Shown: one piece after another, positions 50,591 to 59,845 of the stretch
Position numbering within the stretch: position 1 is the stretch's first letter
Layout of the letters: each line of letters begins with the position of its first letter
Assembly (NCBI GenBank): GCA_018606805.1
Contig: JAGYWI010000016.1
Coordinates: forward strand, 1 to 64,000
DNA length: 64,000 bases
From: Candidatus Magnetomicrobium cryptolimnococcus
Lineage (GTDB): Bacteria; Nitrospirota; Thermodesulfovibrionia; Thermodesulfovibrionales; Magnetobacteriaceae
Reading direction: 5' to 3'
Notes under the pieces: generated by a model
Databases searched by the model: none
What the model was told of the DNA's origin: nothing
What the model saw: the letters and a program-made list of their open reading frames with translations, nothing else
Position numbers and translations under genes: made by a program

Positions 50591-52909
50591 TCAATCGTCT
50601 TTATCTGAATTTTTTTTAGGTTCTTCTTTTTCTGTAGGTTCTTCGTCTCCAAACTCTAAAACAAGCTCTAAATCATCATCTTCAAAATCTTCTAAATCCT
50701 CGATGTTATCAATTTCTTCAATATTTAATAAGGTATCCTTTTTAGGCTTTATTGGTTTTTTAGATATGTCCTCATATTCACTGTCAATTGATTCAAGCTC
50801 TAATTTATATTCGTCAGACTCAAGTGAAAATCCCTCGCCTTGTTCGTTATCACTTTTTGGTTGTTCTTCATATGACGTTGGTTCTATTTCTTCTTCTGCT
50901 ATTTCAAGTTCAAGGTTATTCAATTCAAAATCGAATTCTTCTTTTTTGCCAATCTCAAGTTCGAGCTCTATATGATTAAGATTATCTGGAGTAGCAGTTT
51001 CTTTTTCATCTAAAGCAAGTTCAAGTCCTGCGTCTTCTATGTCAAACGAAATACCTTCCTCAACATGTTCTTCCTCAAGCATTTGTTGTGCTTTATCTGA
51101 TACATCAAGTTTTGTGTAATCATCTATTTCTTCATCGTCTGTAGTGGTAGTTGCTGTATCGTCTTCGTTTGAGATTGACTGTTCTTCTTGGAAGCTCAGT
51201 TCAAGGTCAGCATCTTCAATGTCAAAAGAAAAATCGTCTTCTAAGCCTGCTGCTGCGCTATCTTCTTCTACTTGCTCATCGTGTTCAAAGCCCTCTTCCT
51301 CTTCTTCTTTATTGAATTGCATATTTTCATTTTCAAATTCTACCAATATATTAGTTGTGTCGTCTTCATCTAATTCTTCAATATCGGTTTGTGCTCCTTT
51401 ACCTTCTGCTATATCCGATGTTATATCAATGCCAAAATCCTCTGTATCCAAGTCCAAAGTGAGTTCCTCGTTTTTTGCAGAAACCATATTAATGCCTTCG
51501 GCTTTTTCTATTTGGGATTCAAATTCGGCCGTGTCTAGTGTGAATGGTTCTTCCTGTGCACCAGTTTTTTCTGTTGTGCTCGCTGTTTCAGAAACAGCAA
51601 ATTCTTCAGAGGATAAGCCAGCATAAATATCATCTGTCAAGTCCGTATCTATTCCTTTATCCATGGCACTTACAAGACCAGCAGTAGCCACAGCTGCGGT
51701 AACTGCTGCCGTAGTGGCTGGTGCACTATATGAATCCGTAATGCCGGTATCATCTAATGGTCTACCTGCAATGCCTTCTGGTAGTTTTACTGTATCGTCG
51801 GCTTTTTTGGCTTTTGCAGCCTTTTCTTTTTCAGCCTTTTTGGCACGCATTAGGTAATAGCCCGGTAGTATTGTTGTTAGCATAGAGCCTGCATATATTA
51901 TAACTCCAGTGGTAACAGCTATGATAAGAGAGGTTGTCGTTGTCGCTAATAAGGCGTTCATTATGGCTACAGGCATGACAAATGGTAGTATAATTATTGA
52001 AAATACTATTGGAATTATCATCAGAAGGCCAAGCTTTTTGTTTATTCCAAGTCGTTCACAAATAGCTATCCATATTATTACAAACAGTATGGGATTTATT
52101 ATTGGTATAAATAGAATTAGCAGTATCCACCACAGGGGTTTTTGTGCTGCTTGTAACATTGTAAAAAAGTTTGCAGCCGGTATCCATGAAAGCCACGCGT
52201 GTGGTACTTTTAGTTTTTTGGCAATTTTATATAATGAAAACAGTGCATATATGAACGCTATAAGGGTAACTACGGATACTGCTATTACTATAGGTATTAG
52301 TTTTTTTAATTGCGGTAAGGCTTTATCGAAGACGAATTTTTTAACCTCTTCAGGTGCTAAGGTCGGTACTGGTTTAGGCGTGATGTCAGCATTTAAAGGA
52401 GTGGTTATTGTAGTTGGTGTAGCCATTGGTTTTTCCGGTGTTTTTTCAGCTACTGTTGTTTGAGTTTGTGGGGTTGCTACTGGAGTAACAGTTGTGATTT
52501 CTTTAGCTGGTGTTGGTGTTAGGGTGGGAGTTGTAACAGCTGTAGTTTCAATTTTTGATGGAGCTATCTGGGTTTCTGTTGGTGTAGCTACAGGGGTAGT
52601 TTGAGCTATAGGGGATTTTTCTGTAAGGAGTTTTTCGGGTTCCGGTTTTTTTTCAGGAAATTGGCTTGGTGTTTCTTTTATTTCTTCTTTAACCTCTGCT
52701 GTTTGTGGAGTTTCTTTTACAGCAGGTGTTTTTTCTTTTTCTTCGGTGCTACCTTCTGGTTCAGGTTGTGGGTAATCTGTTATGTGGATGTTGCCTTTTT
52801 CATCAGCCCACTTGTATAATTTAGCAGTGGAAGTGTCTATTGCTATAAGACAGATAGCGCAGAAAATTAAAAGTAACACAGTAATTATATTTTTGGCATT
52901 TTTATGCAT
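50591..52909 (-). CDS. DUF4124-like, multi-helix membrane protein with acidic tail repeats
   Basis: A 772-residue protein. After a signal helix (8-28), a DUF4124-type start (KLYKWADEKGNIHITDYPQ) leads to a Pro/Thr/Glu-rich linker. Four or five helices lie at about 205-345 (including AWLSWIPAANFF and IAICERLGINKKLG). The tail from 430 is strongly acidic with repeated motifs such as FSFDIEDADLELSF, ISFDIEDAGLELAL, FDFELNNLELEIA. The stop overlaps a MITE target duplication. GGAGG precedes the start. Function unknown; the repeats suggest multivalent binding. Confidence 0.75.
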   Translation of the reverse strand: MHKNAKNIITVLLLIFCAICLIAIDTSTAKLYKWADEKGNIHITDYPQPEPEGSTEEKEKTPAVKETPQTAEVKEEIKETPSQFPEKKPEPEKLLTEKSPIAQTTPVATPTETQIAPSKIETTAVTTPTLTPTPAKEITTVTPVATPQTQTTVAEKTPEKPMATPTTITTPLNADITPKPVPTLAPEEVKKFVFDKALPQLKKLIPIVIAVSVVTLIAFIYALFSLYKIAKKLKVPHAWLSWIPAANFFTMLQAAQKPLWWILLILFIPIINPILFVIIWIAICERLGINKKLGLLMIIPIVFSIIILPFVMPVAIMNALLATTTTSLIIAVTTGVIIYAGSMLTTILPGYYLMRAKKAEKEKAAKAKKADDTVKLPEGIAGRPLDDTGITDSYSAPATTAAVTAAVATAGLVSAMDKGIDTDLTDDIYAGLSSEEFAVSETASTTEKTGAQEEPFTLDTAEFESQIEKAEGINMVSAKNEELTLDLDTEDFGIDITSDIAEGKGAQTDIEELDEDDTTNILVEFENENMQFNKEEEEEGFEHDEQVEEDSAAAGLEDDFSFDIEDADLELSFQEEQSISNEDDTATTTTDDEEIDDYTKLDVSDKAQQMLEEEHVEEGISFDIEDAGLELALDEKETATPDNLNHIELELEIGKKEEFDFELNNLELEIAEEEIEPTSYEEQPKSDNEQGEGFSLESDEYKLELESIDSEYEDISKKPIKPKKDTLLNIEEIDNIEDLEDFEDDDLELVLEFGDEEPTEKEEPKKNSDKDD

Positions 52910-53073
52910 ATATCCTCCAAGTTACATTTCGGAATAATTATTTTAATATTTAGTAAAATTATGTGCATTTGCATTTTTTTAGTTAAATTACACCTATATA
53001 ATTATATAATAGTATTTCGAAGTAAATTATAAATAGTTTTTAATAATAATTACCAGAAAAACTTATAAAATAA

Positions 53074-53847
53074 ATGAACATATGGCGCTTGATTGAGTTT
53101 AACAAATATGATGCCTATTATAATATGGCAGTTGATGAGGTACTTGCTGAGTGTGTACTTGCTGGTAAAAGTCCGCCAGTGCTTAGATTTTATGGTTGGA
53201 GAAATAAATCTGTAACTATTGGAGCCTTACAGCCAATTAAAGATGTGGATGTTGAGCTATGTAATATTGAAGGTATTGATATTGTAAGGAGACCCACTGG
53301 TGGCAGGGCTATTTTACATGGCGAGGAGCTTACATACAGTTTTTCATCTGGAAGGCTTGATGGCATATTTACTGATAAGCTTTTAGATAACTATAAACTC
53401 TTAAATGGGGTGTTTTTGGATGCCTTTAAGCGTCTTGGTATAAATGCTGAAATTAGTAGTAGACGTCTAAAAAAAAGAGACTTGATGTCAAGTCCGCTTT
53501 GCTTTGGCTCTACCTCTTACAGTGAAATTACGGTTGATGGCAATAAGGTTATGGGGGCTGCTCAAAAACGCTTTACAGGGGGTTTTCTACAGCAAGGCTC
53601 TATCATGTTACTTCCAGATAGAAGGTTGACTGCTAAGATTTTTAGAAAATCAGAAGACCACATGCTTGGTATTTGTGAGATAACCCCTGCTATAACTATT
53701 GATATGCTCATTGTGGCTATAAAAGATAGCTTTGAAGATGTTTTTAAGATTGAGCTTTATCGTGATTGTCTGTGTTATCAGGAAGAGGCTCAAGCTCGTT
53801 CCTTAGCGCAAAAGTATTGTTCAAAGGAGTGGAATTATCTAAAGTAG
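53074..53847 (+). CDS. Lipoate-protein ligase A / octanoyltransferase family
   Basis: A 257-residue BPL/LplA-type enzyme. The N-terminus (WRLIEFNKYDAYYNMAVDEVL) and WRNKSVTIGALQ are typical. The lipoyl-binding RRPTGGRAILHGEELTYSF and the lysine motif DGNKVMGAAQKR are intact, so it can transfer lipoyl or octanoyl groups. It is LipM/LplA-like and cannot be assigned more exactly. Its 3' end overlaps a convergent membrane-protein gene by 104 bases. Confidence 0.9.
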   Translation: MNIWRLIEFNKYDAYYNMAVDEVLAECVLAGKSPPVLRFYGWRNKSVTIGALQPIKDVDVELCNIEGIDIVRRPTGGRAILHGEELTYSFSSGRLDGIFTDKLLDNYKLLNGVFLDAFKRLGINAEISSRRLKKRDLMSSPLCFGSTSYSEITVDGNKVMGAAQKRFTGGFLQQGSIMLLPDRRLTAKIFRKSEDHMLGICEITPAITIDMLIVAIKDSFEDVFKIELYRDCLCYQEEAQARSLAQKYCSKEWNYLK

Positions 53848-54781
53848 TAGCTGGTAATATAAGGGGTATAGCAGTTTGTGTTACTAATAATGGTCTTTCT
53901 ATGCCCCAGTAGTAGGCAAATATAGTTGCAAAGATAAAAAAGGTTAGATATCCTTGAAAGGCGTATATTGCTAACTGTAGCGGGATTGATAAAAAAGTTC
54001 CAATTAGTGGAATTAGTTGTACTATAAACCCACCTATGGCTATTATTGCGTTTATAGCAGTAGTGCCTATAATTAAAAGTACATAAAGCCAGAGGGCTGA
54101 GGTGTTATGTTTTAAAAATTCAACCCCTTTTTTAAGTGCTCCAAAAGGGCCAAGCTTATCTATGGCTATAATGCCAGTACTATAAGAAACTAGGGCAAAC
54201 GTACCTACAAATAGAAAAAAACACGTAACAATATACACGAAGGCAACAATGACGGCTGTTAATGTACCTATGCTTGGGTCTGCACTGTTGGCTAATTTTA
54301 TAAGACTAAGTAATGGGAAAATGGCTATTATTACTAGTATGAGTTCAAAGACTATAATAACCGTTATCAATGTCAAGAAGCCGATTATTGGTAAAAACAG
54401 TCTGTTGCCTTCCAAAAAAAATGCCTTCATTGTAAAAGTTGCAGTTTCGTCTTTTATGTTTTCAGCTATTATCCCACATGAAGCACTATATATATAAAAA
54501 AAAGCTATAAATATAGCCATTCCATAAATGCCAAGAAACGATAGTAGTGTTATTAATGGGACAAGGTATTTGGCAAACTGATTAGCAGAAAAATCCCCGT
54601 GCTTTAAACTATCTAAATGAGCTAAATCTTGCAAATTTATATTAAACATATATTTAGTGCCAATTGCTATAGCAACAACTCCAACGATTGAAATAAGCGT
54701 AAAGCCTAAATAGATAAGTACAAGCTGCCAATTTTTATTTGCCGTATCAATGCCATTTTTAAAAGCATCTGTGAAGGTCAT
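53744..54781 (-). CDS. Hypothetical six-helix membrane protein
   Basis: Not recognised beyond a DUF975/glycerophosphodiesterase-membrane-domain look. The 345-residue product has about six to seven hydrophobic helices (around 20-40, 93-118, 133-160, 175-205, 240-265, 275-300) and a cytoplasmic tail rich in polar residues. AGGAG precedes the ATG at 54781. Its last 34 codons overlap the lipoate ligase gene on the other strand. Confidence 0.7.
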   Translation of the reverse strand: MTFTDAFKNGIDTANKNWQLVLIYLGFTLISIVGVVAIAIGTKYMFNINLQDLAHLDSLKHGDFSANQFAKYLVPLITLLSFLGIYGMAIFIAFFYIYSASCGIIAENIKDETATFTMKAFFLEGNRLFLPIIGFLTLITVIIVFELILVIIAIFPLLSLIKLANSADPSIGTLTAVIVAFVYIVTCFFLFVGTFALVSYSTGIIAIDKLGPFGALKKGVEFLKHNTSALWLYVLLIIGTTAINAIIAIGGFIVQLIPLIGTFLSIPLQLAIYAFQGYLTFFIFATIFAYYWGIERPLLVTQTAIPLILPATTLDNSTPLNNTFALRNELEPLPDNTDNHDKAQS

Positions 54782-54802
54782 CTCGTTTTTCTCCTTAATT
54801 AA

Positions 54803-56746
54803 TTAAGTAACGATAAGTTCTTCTAATAGTTCGTTTGGTGATTCATTTAAAAAGCGCGATGGTTTTAAAAAGGCATTGTCTGTTGCAAGACAATAGCACA
54901 AATATAGCTCTTTGCAAGCCCGTGTAGTGGCAACGTAAAAAAGCCTCCGCTCCTCTTCTTCACCATATTCGCCTCTTAATGCCTTTAGTGATGGAAACCT
55001 GCCATCGTTTAAGCCAATAATGAAAACCGTATTCCATTCAAGCCCTTTGGCTTGGTGTATAGAGGATAAGATTACCTCATTGTCCCTGTCGGAGTCGGTT
55101 TCCTCTGTTTGTGCGTGCTGGTCGTCAAGGCTCATTTCGTTAATAAACTCTGCTATGGTTTCGTATTTATTTGCATACTGTATCATTTGTTTAATGTCTT
55201 CAAGTCGCAGCTCTGCATTGTCGTATCTATTAAATAGGTATTGTTCATATATATTTTCAAGCACAATAGTAAGACAAGCTGCCGGTATATCCCTGCCTTC
55301 TAATTCTACAATAATTGGTAAAAAGGTTTGTTCAAAATATGCCTTGCCCTTTTTTATTATATGATGCCTTGCATAGGTGAGGGACTTTATCGGGTTATCA
55401 GAGCCCGATATTTCTTTCCATATCCTATCGGCAGTTTTATTACCAACACCGGGTATCATTTTTAATATTCGTACCCAGCTTAATTCATCAAATGGATTTG
55501 CTAAAATCCTCAGATACGATAGTATGTCCTTTATATGTGCCTGTTCCAGAAACTTTAAGCCTGAGCGCACGTCATAGCTAATGCCTCGCCTTTTAAGCTC
55601 AAGCTCCATTTCCATTGCTTGGTAATGAGAGCGGTACAGCACTGCCACGCTGGAAAGCTCATGGCCGTCATCTCTGATATCCATAATCTTTGATGCTACA
55701 AACTCTGCCTGTTCATACACATTTTCAACGGCAACCTTTGTAGGCAGCACACCACTTTCTTTTACAGCCTCCAGTTGCTTTGGAAATTGTTTTTTATTGT
55801 GTACAATTATGCTATTTGCAAGGGCAAGTATCTCCGGTGTGCTTCTGTAGTTTATCGTGAGTTTATATATTTTAACATTTTTGTGTCTTAGGGGAAAATT
55901 TAAGATATTTTCAAAATTAGCACCTCTAAATGAAAATATTGATTGCCCATCATCACCAACAGCCATAATATTACCATGTACCCTCGATATAAGGTCTACG
56001 ATTTCACCTTGTATGGTATTTGTGTCTTGGTATTCGTCAACTAAAACATGACGAAAACGATTTGAGTACATGTTGCATACCTCGTTGTGTTCTTGGAGGA
56101 GCAGTTTTAAGTTTAACAGGAGGTCGTCAAAGTCCATCATATTTTGACGCAATTTCTTTGCTTCATACAAGGTTATAATATCCATTAGTTCTTGTGTAAA
56201 TTCTATATATTGGGGATATTTTTTGTTAAGCACACTTTCTATATTATCGTTTGTGTTTTTCATAAAACTGTACACATCCACAATGATAGCACTTGCTGGT
56301 ATGATTTTCTCTTTTTGATTTAATTCTAATACACAACTATCAAGCATATCCTTAGTATCTGTTCTATCAAGTATAAGAAAATCATTTTTATAACCAATAA
56401 GTTTTGCATGATTTCTTAATAGTTTGTTAGCTACGTGGTGAAAAGTGCCACCCCATAGCGCCGTTATATTTTTACTAAGCAGGCCTTCTGTACGCTTCAT
56501 CATTTCTTTGGCCGCCTTATTTGTAAAGGTCAATAGTAATATTGACTGCGGTGCTATGCCGTTTTGTATAAGCCATGCCACGCGATAAATGATTGTTCTT
56601 GTCTTACCAGTGCCAGCACCTGCTATAACCAGCGATGCTCCATCTTCAGAACACACTACTTCATGCTGCAAGGAATTTAGTTCATTTTTATAATCTATGG
56701 TTGTCTCAACGCTTCTGCTATCTTTACGAATAGAATAACTCTTCAT
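54803..56746 (-). CDS. UvrD/PcrA/Rep-family DNA helicase
   Basis: About 647 residues from the preferred ATG at 56746. Motif I is VIAGAGTGKTRTI, motif Ia LLTFTNKAAKEM, motif II VDEYQDTN, motif III GDDGQSIFSFRGA, motif IV NYRSTPEILALAN, motif V SSIHQAKGLEWNTVFI, motif VI LFYVATTRACKELY. A 3'-5' superfamily 1A helicase in DNA repair or replication restart. The longer frame to 56878 has a poor N-terminus and would overlap the promoter of the divergent gene. It starts the strand block ending with the membrane protein. Confidence 0.93.
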   Translation of the reverse strand: MKSYSIRKDSRSVETTIDYKNELNSLQHEVVCSEDGASLVIAGAGTGKTRTIIYRVAWLIQNGIAPQSILLLTFTNKAAKEMMKRTEGLLSKNITALWGGTFHHVANKLLRNHAKLIGYKNDFLILDRTDTKDMLDSCVLELNQKEKIIPASAIIVDVYSFMKNTNDNIESVLNKKYPQYIEFTQELMDIITLYEAKKLRQNMMDFDDLLLNLKLLLQEHNEVCNMYSNRFRHVLVDEYQDTNTIQGEIVDLISRVHGNIMAVGDDGQSIFSFRGANFENILNFPLRHKNVKIYKLTINYRSTPEILALANSIIVHNKKQFPKQLEAVKESGVLPTKVAVENVYEQAEFVASKIMDIRDDGHELSSVAVLYRSHYQAMEMELELKRRGISYDVRSGLKFLEQAHIKDILSYLRILANPFDELSWVRILKMIPGVGNKTADRIWKEISGSDNPIKSLTYARHHIIKKGKAYFEQTFLPIIVELEGRDIPAACLTIVLENIYEQYLFNRYDNAELRLEDIKQMIQYANKYETIAEFINEMSLDDQHAQTEETDSDRDNEVILSSIHQAKGLEWNTVFIIGLNDGRFPSLKALRGEYGEEEERRLFYVATTRACKELYLCYCLATDNAFLKPSRFLNESPNELLEELIVT

Positions 56747-56890
56747 ATATTGAAAATACACTATTTTTGTTCTGTTCGTCAACGTAAAGAGTAAAATATA
56801 AAAAGACGAAATATAAAGGATTTGTATAGGGAGAGGCCTTTTTACAAAAACTTTTATATTACTGGCTATTATTGACATTGTTGATTGTTG

Positions 56891-56896
56891 TATAAT
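56891..56896 (+). promoter_or_regulatory. Probable -10 box of the ApbE gene
   Basis: TATAAT lies 40 bases before the preferred ATG at 56936. A TTGACA at 56872 is only 13 bases away, too close for a standard pair, so it may not be the -35 box. Confidence 0.4.
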
Positions 56897-56935
56897 TTTT
56901 ACACAATGTCTGATATTTTAAAATATATAGTGTTT

Positions 56936-57961
56936 ATGCCAAAACGGTATGTGGTGTTAGCGCTGTCTATTGTGATTACTGCATTAATGGTATTTGTTGG
57001 ATGGATGAGTGCAGCAGGGAAGGGGGATATATATAGAAAATCTACATTTGTAATGGATACGGTGGCCACCATAACCGTAGTGGCTGATTCTGAAGGACAA
57101 GCTGAGGGTGTTATTGATGCGTCATTTAAGGCACTTGGTGAGATGGAGCAGATGTTTAGCATGTTTAAAGTGGACAGCGAAATTGGGGTGTTAAATGAAA
57201 ACGCTGGTGGCAACTCTGTGCGTGTGTCGAGGGATACTTTGGAATTGTTAAAGGAATCTGTAGAGATAGGTAGACTTACGGGTGGGGCCTTTGATGTTAC
57301 AGTTGGACCAATTACAAGACTTTGGGACTTTACTGAAAAGAAAAAAAAACCGTCAAAGGAAAAAATGGCAGAATACCTGCCTTTGGTTGACTACAGAAAT
57401 ATTGTTTTAGATGAGGTGGCAGGGACAGTATTATTAAAAAAAATGGGGATGGTGGTTGACCTTGGTGGGGTTGCTAAAGGATATGCTGCTGATAAGGTTG
57501 TTGAAATACTAAAAAAACAAGGCATTAAGGCCGGTGTTGTTGCTATTGCAGGGGATATAAAGGTGTTTGGCTTTAAGGATATAAATCAACCATGGAAGAT
57601 AGGAATCAGAGCGCCGCGGGGTGAAAGTGATGAGATAATTGGTGTGCTCAACCTCGTAGACCAAGCTGTTTCAACCTCTGGGGACTATGAACGTTTTTTT
57701 ATTGAAAATGGGGAACGCTTTCATCACCTGATAAATCCTGCAACTGGTTATCCGGTTAATGATTTTCAAAGTGTAACTATTGTAAATGAAAAAGGGATTA
57801 ATACCGATGCCTTATCAACGGCTGTTTTTGTTATGGGTAAAAAGCGCGGGCTTCAATTTATAAAGGATGTGGGCTTGCGGGCATTTATTGTATTTAACGA
57901 TGGCAATACGTATATTACTGATAATTTAAAGCAATATTTTGAACCAAAACGAAATAATTAA
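56936..57961 (+). CDS. apbE: FAD:protein FMN transferase (ApbE)
   Basis: About 341 residues from ATG 56936 (ATG 56906 is an alternative). A signal or anchor helix (VVLALSIVITALMVFVGW) precedes the ApbE fold: MDTVATITVV, GGAFDVTVGPITRLWDF, VDLGGVAKGYAADK and the metal-binding NTDALSTAVFVMG. It attaches FMN covalently to threonines of membrane redox proteins such as Rnf/NQR subunits. Next come NusG-II and Gx genes, the usual set, though no Rnf genes lie here. Confidence 0.94.
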   Translation: MPKRYVVLALSIVITALMVFVGWMSAAGKGDIYRKSTFVMDTVATITVVADSEGQAEGVIDASFKALGEMEQMFSMFKVDSEIGVLNENAGGNSVRVSRDTLELLKESVEIGRLTGGAFDVTVGPITRLWDFTEKKKKPSKEKMAEYLPLVDYRNIVLDEVAGTVLLKKMGMVVDLGGVAKGYAADKVVEILKKQGIKAGVVAIAGDIKVFGFKDINQPWKIGIRAPRGESDEIIGVLNLVDQAVSTSGDYERFFIENGERFHHLINPATGYPVNDFQSVTIVNEKGINTDALSTAVFVMGKKRGLQFIKDVGLRAFIVFNDGNTYITDNLKQYFEPKRNN

Positions 57962-58313
57962 ATCTATAACTTTTTTTGATATAGCTTTATTTATAGCTCT
58001 CTTAGCAGTTAATCTCTTAGCGTTAGTATATGTTACTTTTAGCTATCCTGCTGGTGAGAAGGTTGTTGTGGAGATAAATAATAAGTTACTTTATAGTTAT
58101 ACTCTTAGTGTAGATAGAGTAGTTGAGCTTAAAGAAGGGATTACGTTAGAAATAAAGGATGACAAAGTTAGAGTGTTGTGGTCGGATTGTCCTAATAAGC
58201 TTTGTATGAAACAGGGATGGATTACAAAGGGGGCTATTATTTGCCTTCCAAAAAGGATAGTTATCAAAATAACAGGAAGTGCCACGGATAAACTTGATGG
58301 AACAACAGGATAA
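57939..58313 (+). CDS. NusG domain II-containing protein
   Basis: A 124-residue membrane protein with one N-terminal helix (FFDIALFIALLAVNLLALVYV) and a beta domain ending in the signature DCPNKLCMKQGWITKGAIICLP. It starts at TTG overlapping apbE by 23 bases, with the end overlapping the Gx gene. The family always travels with ApbE and Gx proteins; the cysteines may act in redox. Function unproven. Confidence 0.86.
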   Translation: MNQNEIIKSITFFDIALFIALLAVNLLALVYVTFSYPAGEKVVVEINNKLLYSYTLSVDRVVELKEGITLEIKDDKVRVLWSDCPNKLCMKQGWITKGAIICLPKRIVIKITGSATDKLDGTTG

Positions 58314-58821
58314 ACGCAGGGTAGCTGTTTTTTGTGCCTATGCTGTAGCACTTCATGGTGTAGAGAGGCTCATACCATCGCCTGTGCCATGGCTGCGATT
58401 TGGTTTTGCTAATATAATTACCATTGTTATTATTGTAATTTATGGGCTTCGGTCTGGTTTGATTTTAACTATTATTAGGGTTACTGTTGGCTCTATATTG
58501 TTTGGCACATTCTTAGGACCAGCATACGTCTTAAGTCTCGCCGGTGGTGTTTTTTCTACTATGGTGATGGGGACTGTTCATAAAATACTACCCACTACTT
58601 TTAGCCCCTTTGGATTAAGCCTGTTTGGGGCAATTACCCACAGTGGTGTGCAGGTTATTATTGCTTATTTTTTATTTATAAACTCCTTTTATGCAATAGC
58701 TGTGATTACCCCTGTAATTATGCTGTTTTCCACTTTAACTGGTGCACTAAATGGTGTTGCCTCTGTTTTTTTATTAAAACAATTGCAAAATTCCTCTACA
58801 TTTGTACAAAATACAGTATGA
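58297..58821 (+). CDS. Gx transporter/heptaprenyl diphosphate synthase component I-like
   Basis: About 174 residues. ATG 58297 (MEQQDKRRV) is preferred. Five to six helices follow, with HGVERLIPSPVPWLRFGFANI and GPAYVLSLAGGVFSTMVM, typical of the Gx/HepS-I membrane family. It may import a small molecule or serve isoprenoid synthesis. It overlaps NusG-II and the YacG gene, so translation is coupled in all three. Confidence 0.86.
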   Translation: MEQQDKRRVAVFCAYAVALHGVERLIPSPVPWLRFGFANIITIVIIVIYGLRSGLILTIIRVTVGSILFGTFLGPAYVLSLAGGVFSTMVMGTVHKILPTTFSPFGLSLFGAITHSGVQVIIAYFLFINSFYAIAVITPVIMLFSTLTGALNGVASVFLLKQLQNSSTFVQNTV

Positions 58822-59009
58822 AAGTTAAATGTCCTAAGTGTGCTAAAGAATCTCTATGGGATGGTAACCCATACAGGCCTTTTTGTTCAAAACGATGTAA
58901 GATTATGGACCTGGCAGCGTGGGCAAAAGAAGAGTACATTATAGAAGGCGCTGTTAATGAGGAAGATGATAATAATCTTATTTCCAACAATGATGACAGA
59001 GACCTGTAA
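58818..59009 (+). CDS. yacG: DNA gyrase inhibitor YacG-like zinc protein
   Basis: A 63-residue protein with the YacG zinc set C5, C8, C23 and C27 (MKVKCPKCAK, then PFCSKRCKIMDL) and the family AAWAKEEY. The rest is an acidic tail. In E. coli YacG binds GyrB and blocks DNA binding. Overlaps the Gx gene by four bases. Confidence 0.92.
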   Translation: MKVKCPKCAKESLWDGNPYRPFCSKRCKIMDLAAWAKEEYIIEGAVNEEDDNNLISNNDDRDL

Positions 59010-59169
59010 TTAAATGTCTGACAATTTTATGAGATATATGGACAATTTACCTGTCAAAATCAAAAAGAGTACATAACACTTACAGTAAAATGATAGCCTG
59101 ATTATGGATATTAACGTCAACAGTCCTATTGTTAATACATATTCTAAAGTTATTCATATTCTAAAGTTA

Positions 59170-59640
59170 TTAAGGTAGAAAATCATAATCGTTTAACTGC
59201 TCAAATGTATATGGGCACGTTTCCGATAAGGTCTTTTTACTGATACCTGTTTGGTCTTCAAAAACTATCATTGCTCTTTTATATGATTTTGCTATTACAA
59301 TTTCTATCCCATATTTTAGACTAGGGCTATTTTCCAATAAACCCTCAAGTTCTGTTCTTTGTGTACTTATCGTTGATTTCCAGCTTCGTGAATGTCTTTT
59401 AGGTTGATATTGCCATTTCAAAAGGTGCATTATTAATACTACTAATCGGTTTATCAGCTCTTTCTTTTCGCTTCTACCCATACTCTCTATTTCCTCTGCA
59501 ATGTTGTTCACATCTATTTCAGTAAGTTTGCCCTGCCTTAACAGCTCAGCATTATGAATCGCCCACTGATAAAAATCACGCTCATACAATGATTGTTCTG
59601 TGGTTGTATTACTATCTATTATAGTTGATTGATTGTCCAT
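59170..59640 (-). CDS. DUF29 domain-containing protein
   Basis: About 156 residues from ATG 59640 (an upstream ATG at 59655 also exists). The DUF29 pattern is clear: LYERDFYQWAIHNAELLRQG, NNIAEEIESMGRSEKKELINRL, LLKWQYQP, and a terminal CPYTFEQL. It is soluble and helical. Function unknown; such genes are often scattered in many copies. Before it, 59130-59175 has a tandem ATTCTAAAGTTATT. Confidence 0.87.
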   Translation of the reverse strand: MDNQSTIIDSNTTTEQSLYERDFYQWAIHNAELLRQGKLTEIDVNNIAEEIESMGRSEKKELINRLVVLIMHLLKWQYQPKRHSRSWKSTISTQRTELEGLLENSPSLKYGIEIVIAKSYKRAMIVFEDQTGISKKTLSETCPYTFEQLNDYDFLP

Positions 59641-59730
59641 AAACCTATTATACACGACGTCTATTATTTTGTATATTTTTTTAGAATTGTTTATTAATGT
59701 TTTCTATAGCTATATTATTATTAGTATGGT

Positions 59731-59830
59731 GGCGGGGTTTGGGAGTGCGCCTACGCACTTTACGGGAGTGCGCCTACGCACCTTACGGGAGTGCGCCTAC
59801 GCACCTTTTATCTAAAAGGGTTTTCCCCCG
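59731..59830. repeat. GC-rich hairpin repeat, copy 7, with three tandem arms
   Basis: Three tandem 23-base units, each GGGAGTGCGCCTACGCAC plus five bases, start at 59741, 59764 and 59787, followed by AAAGGGTTTTCCCCC. Other copies have one or two arms, so this one has expanded. It lies between divergent DUF29 and PilR ends. Confidence 0.88.
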
Positions 59831-59845
59831 TTCTTCTATTTTCTT

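Noticed and set aside
56746-56878. Upstream start of the helicase
   Set aside because: The added residues are not helicase-like and would cross the divergent ApbE promoter; the ATG at 56746 precedes the conserved part.
59013-59072. A 19-codon frame after yacG
   Set aside because: No Shine-Dalgarno, no recognisable motif, AT-rich flank.
59741-59810. Three 23-base repeats resembling a CRISPR array
   Set aside because: Units are directly adjacent with no unique spacers, belong to the dispersed hairpin family, and no cas genes are near.
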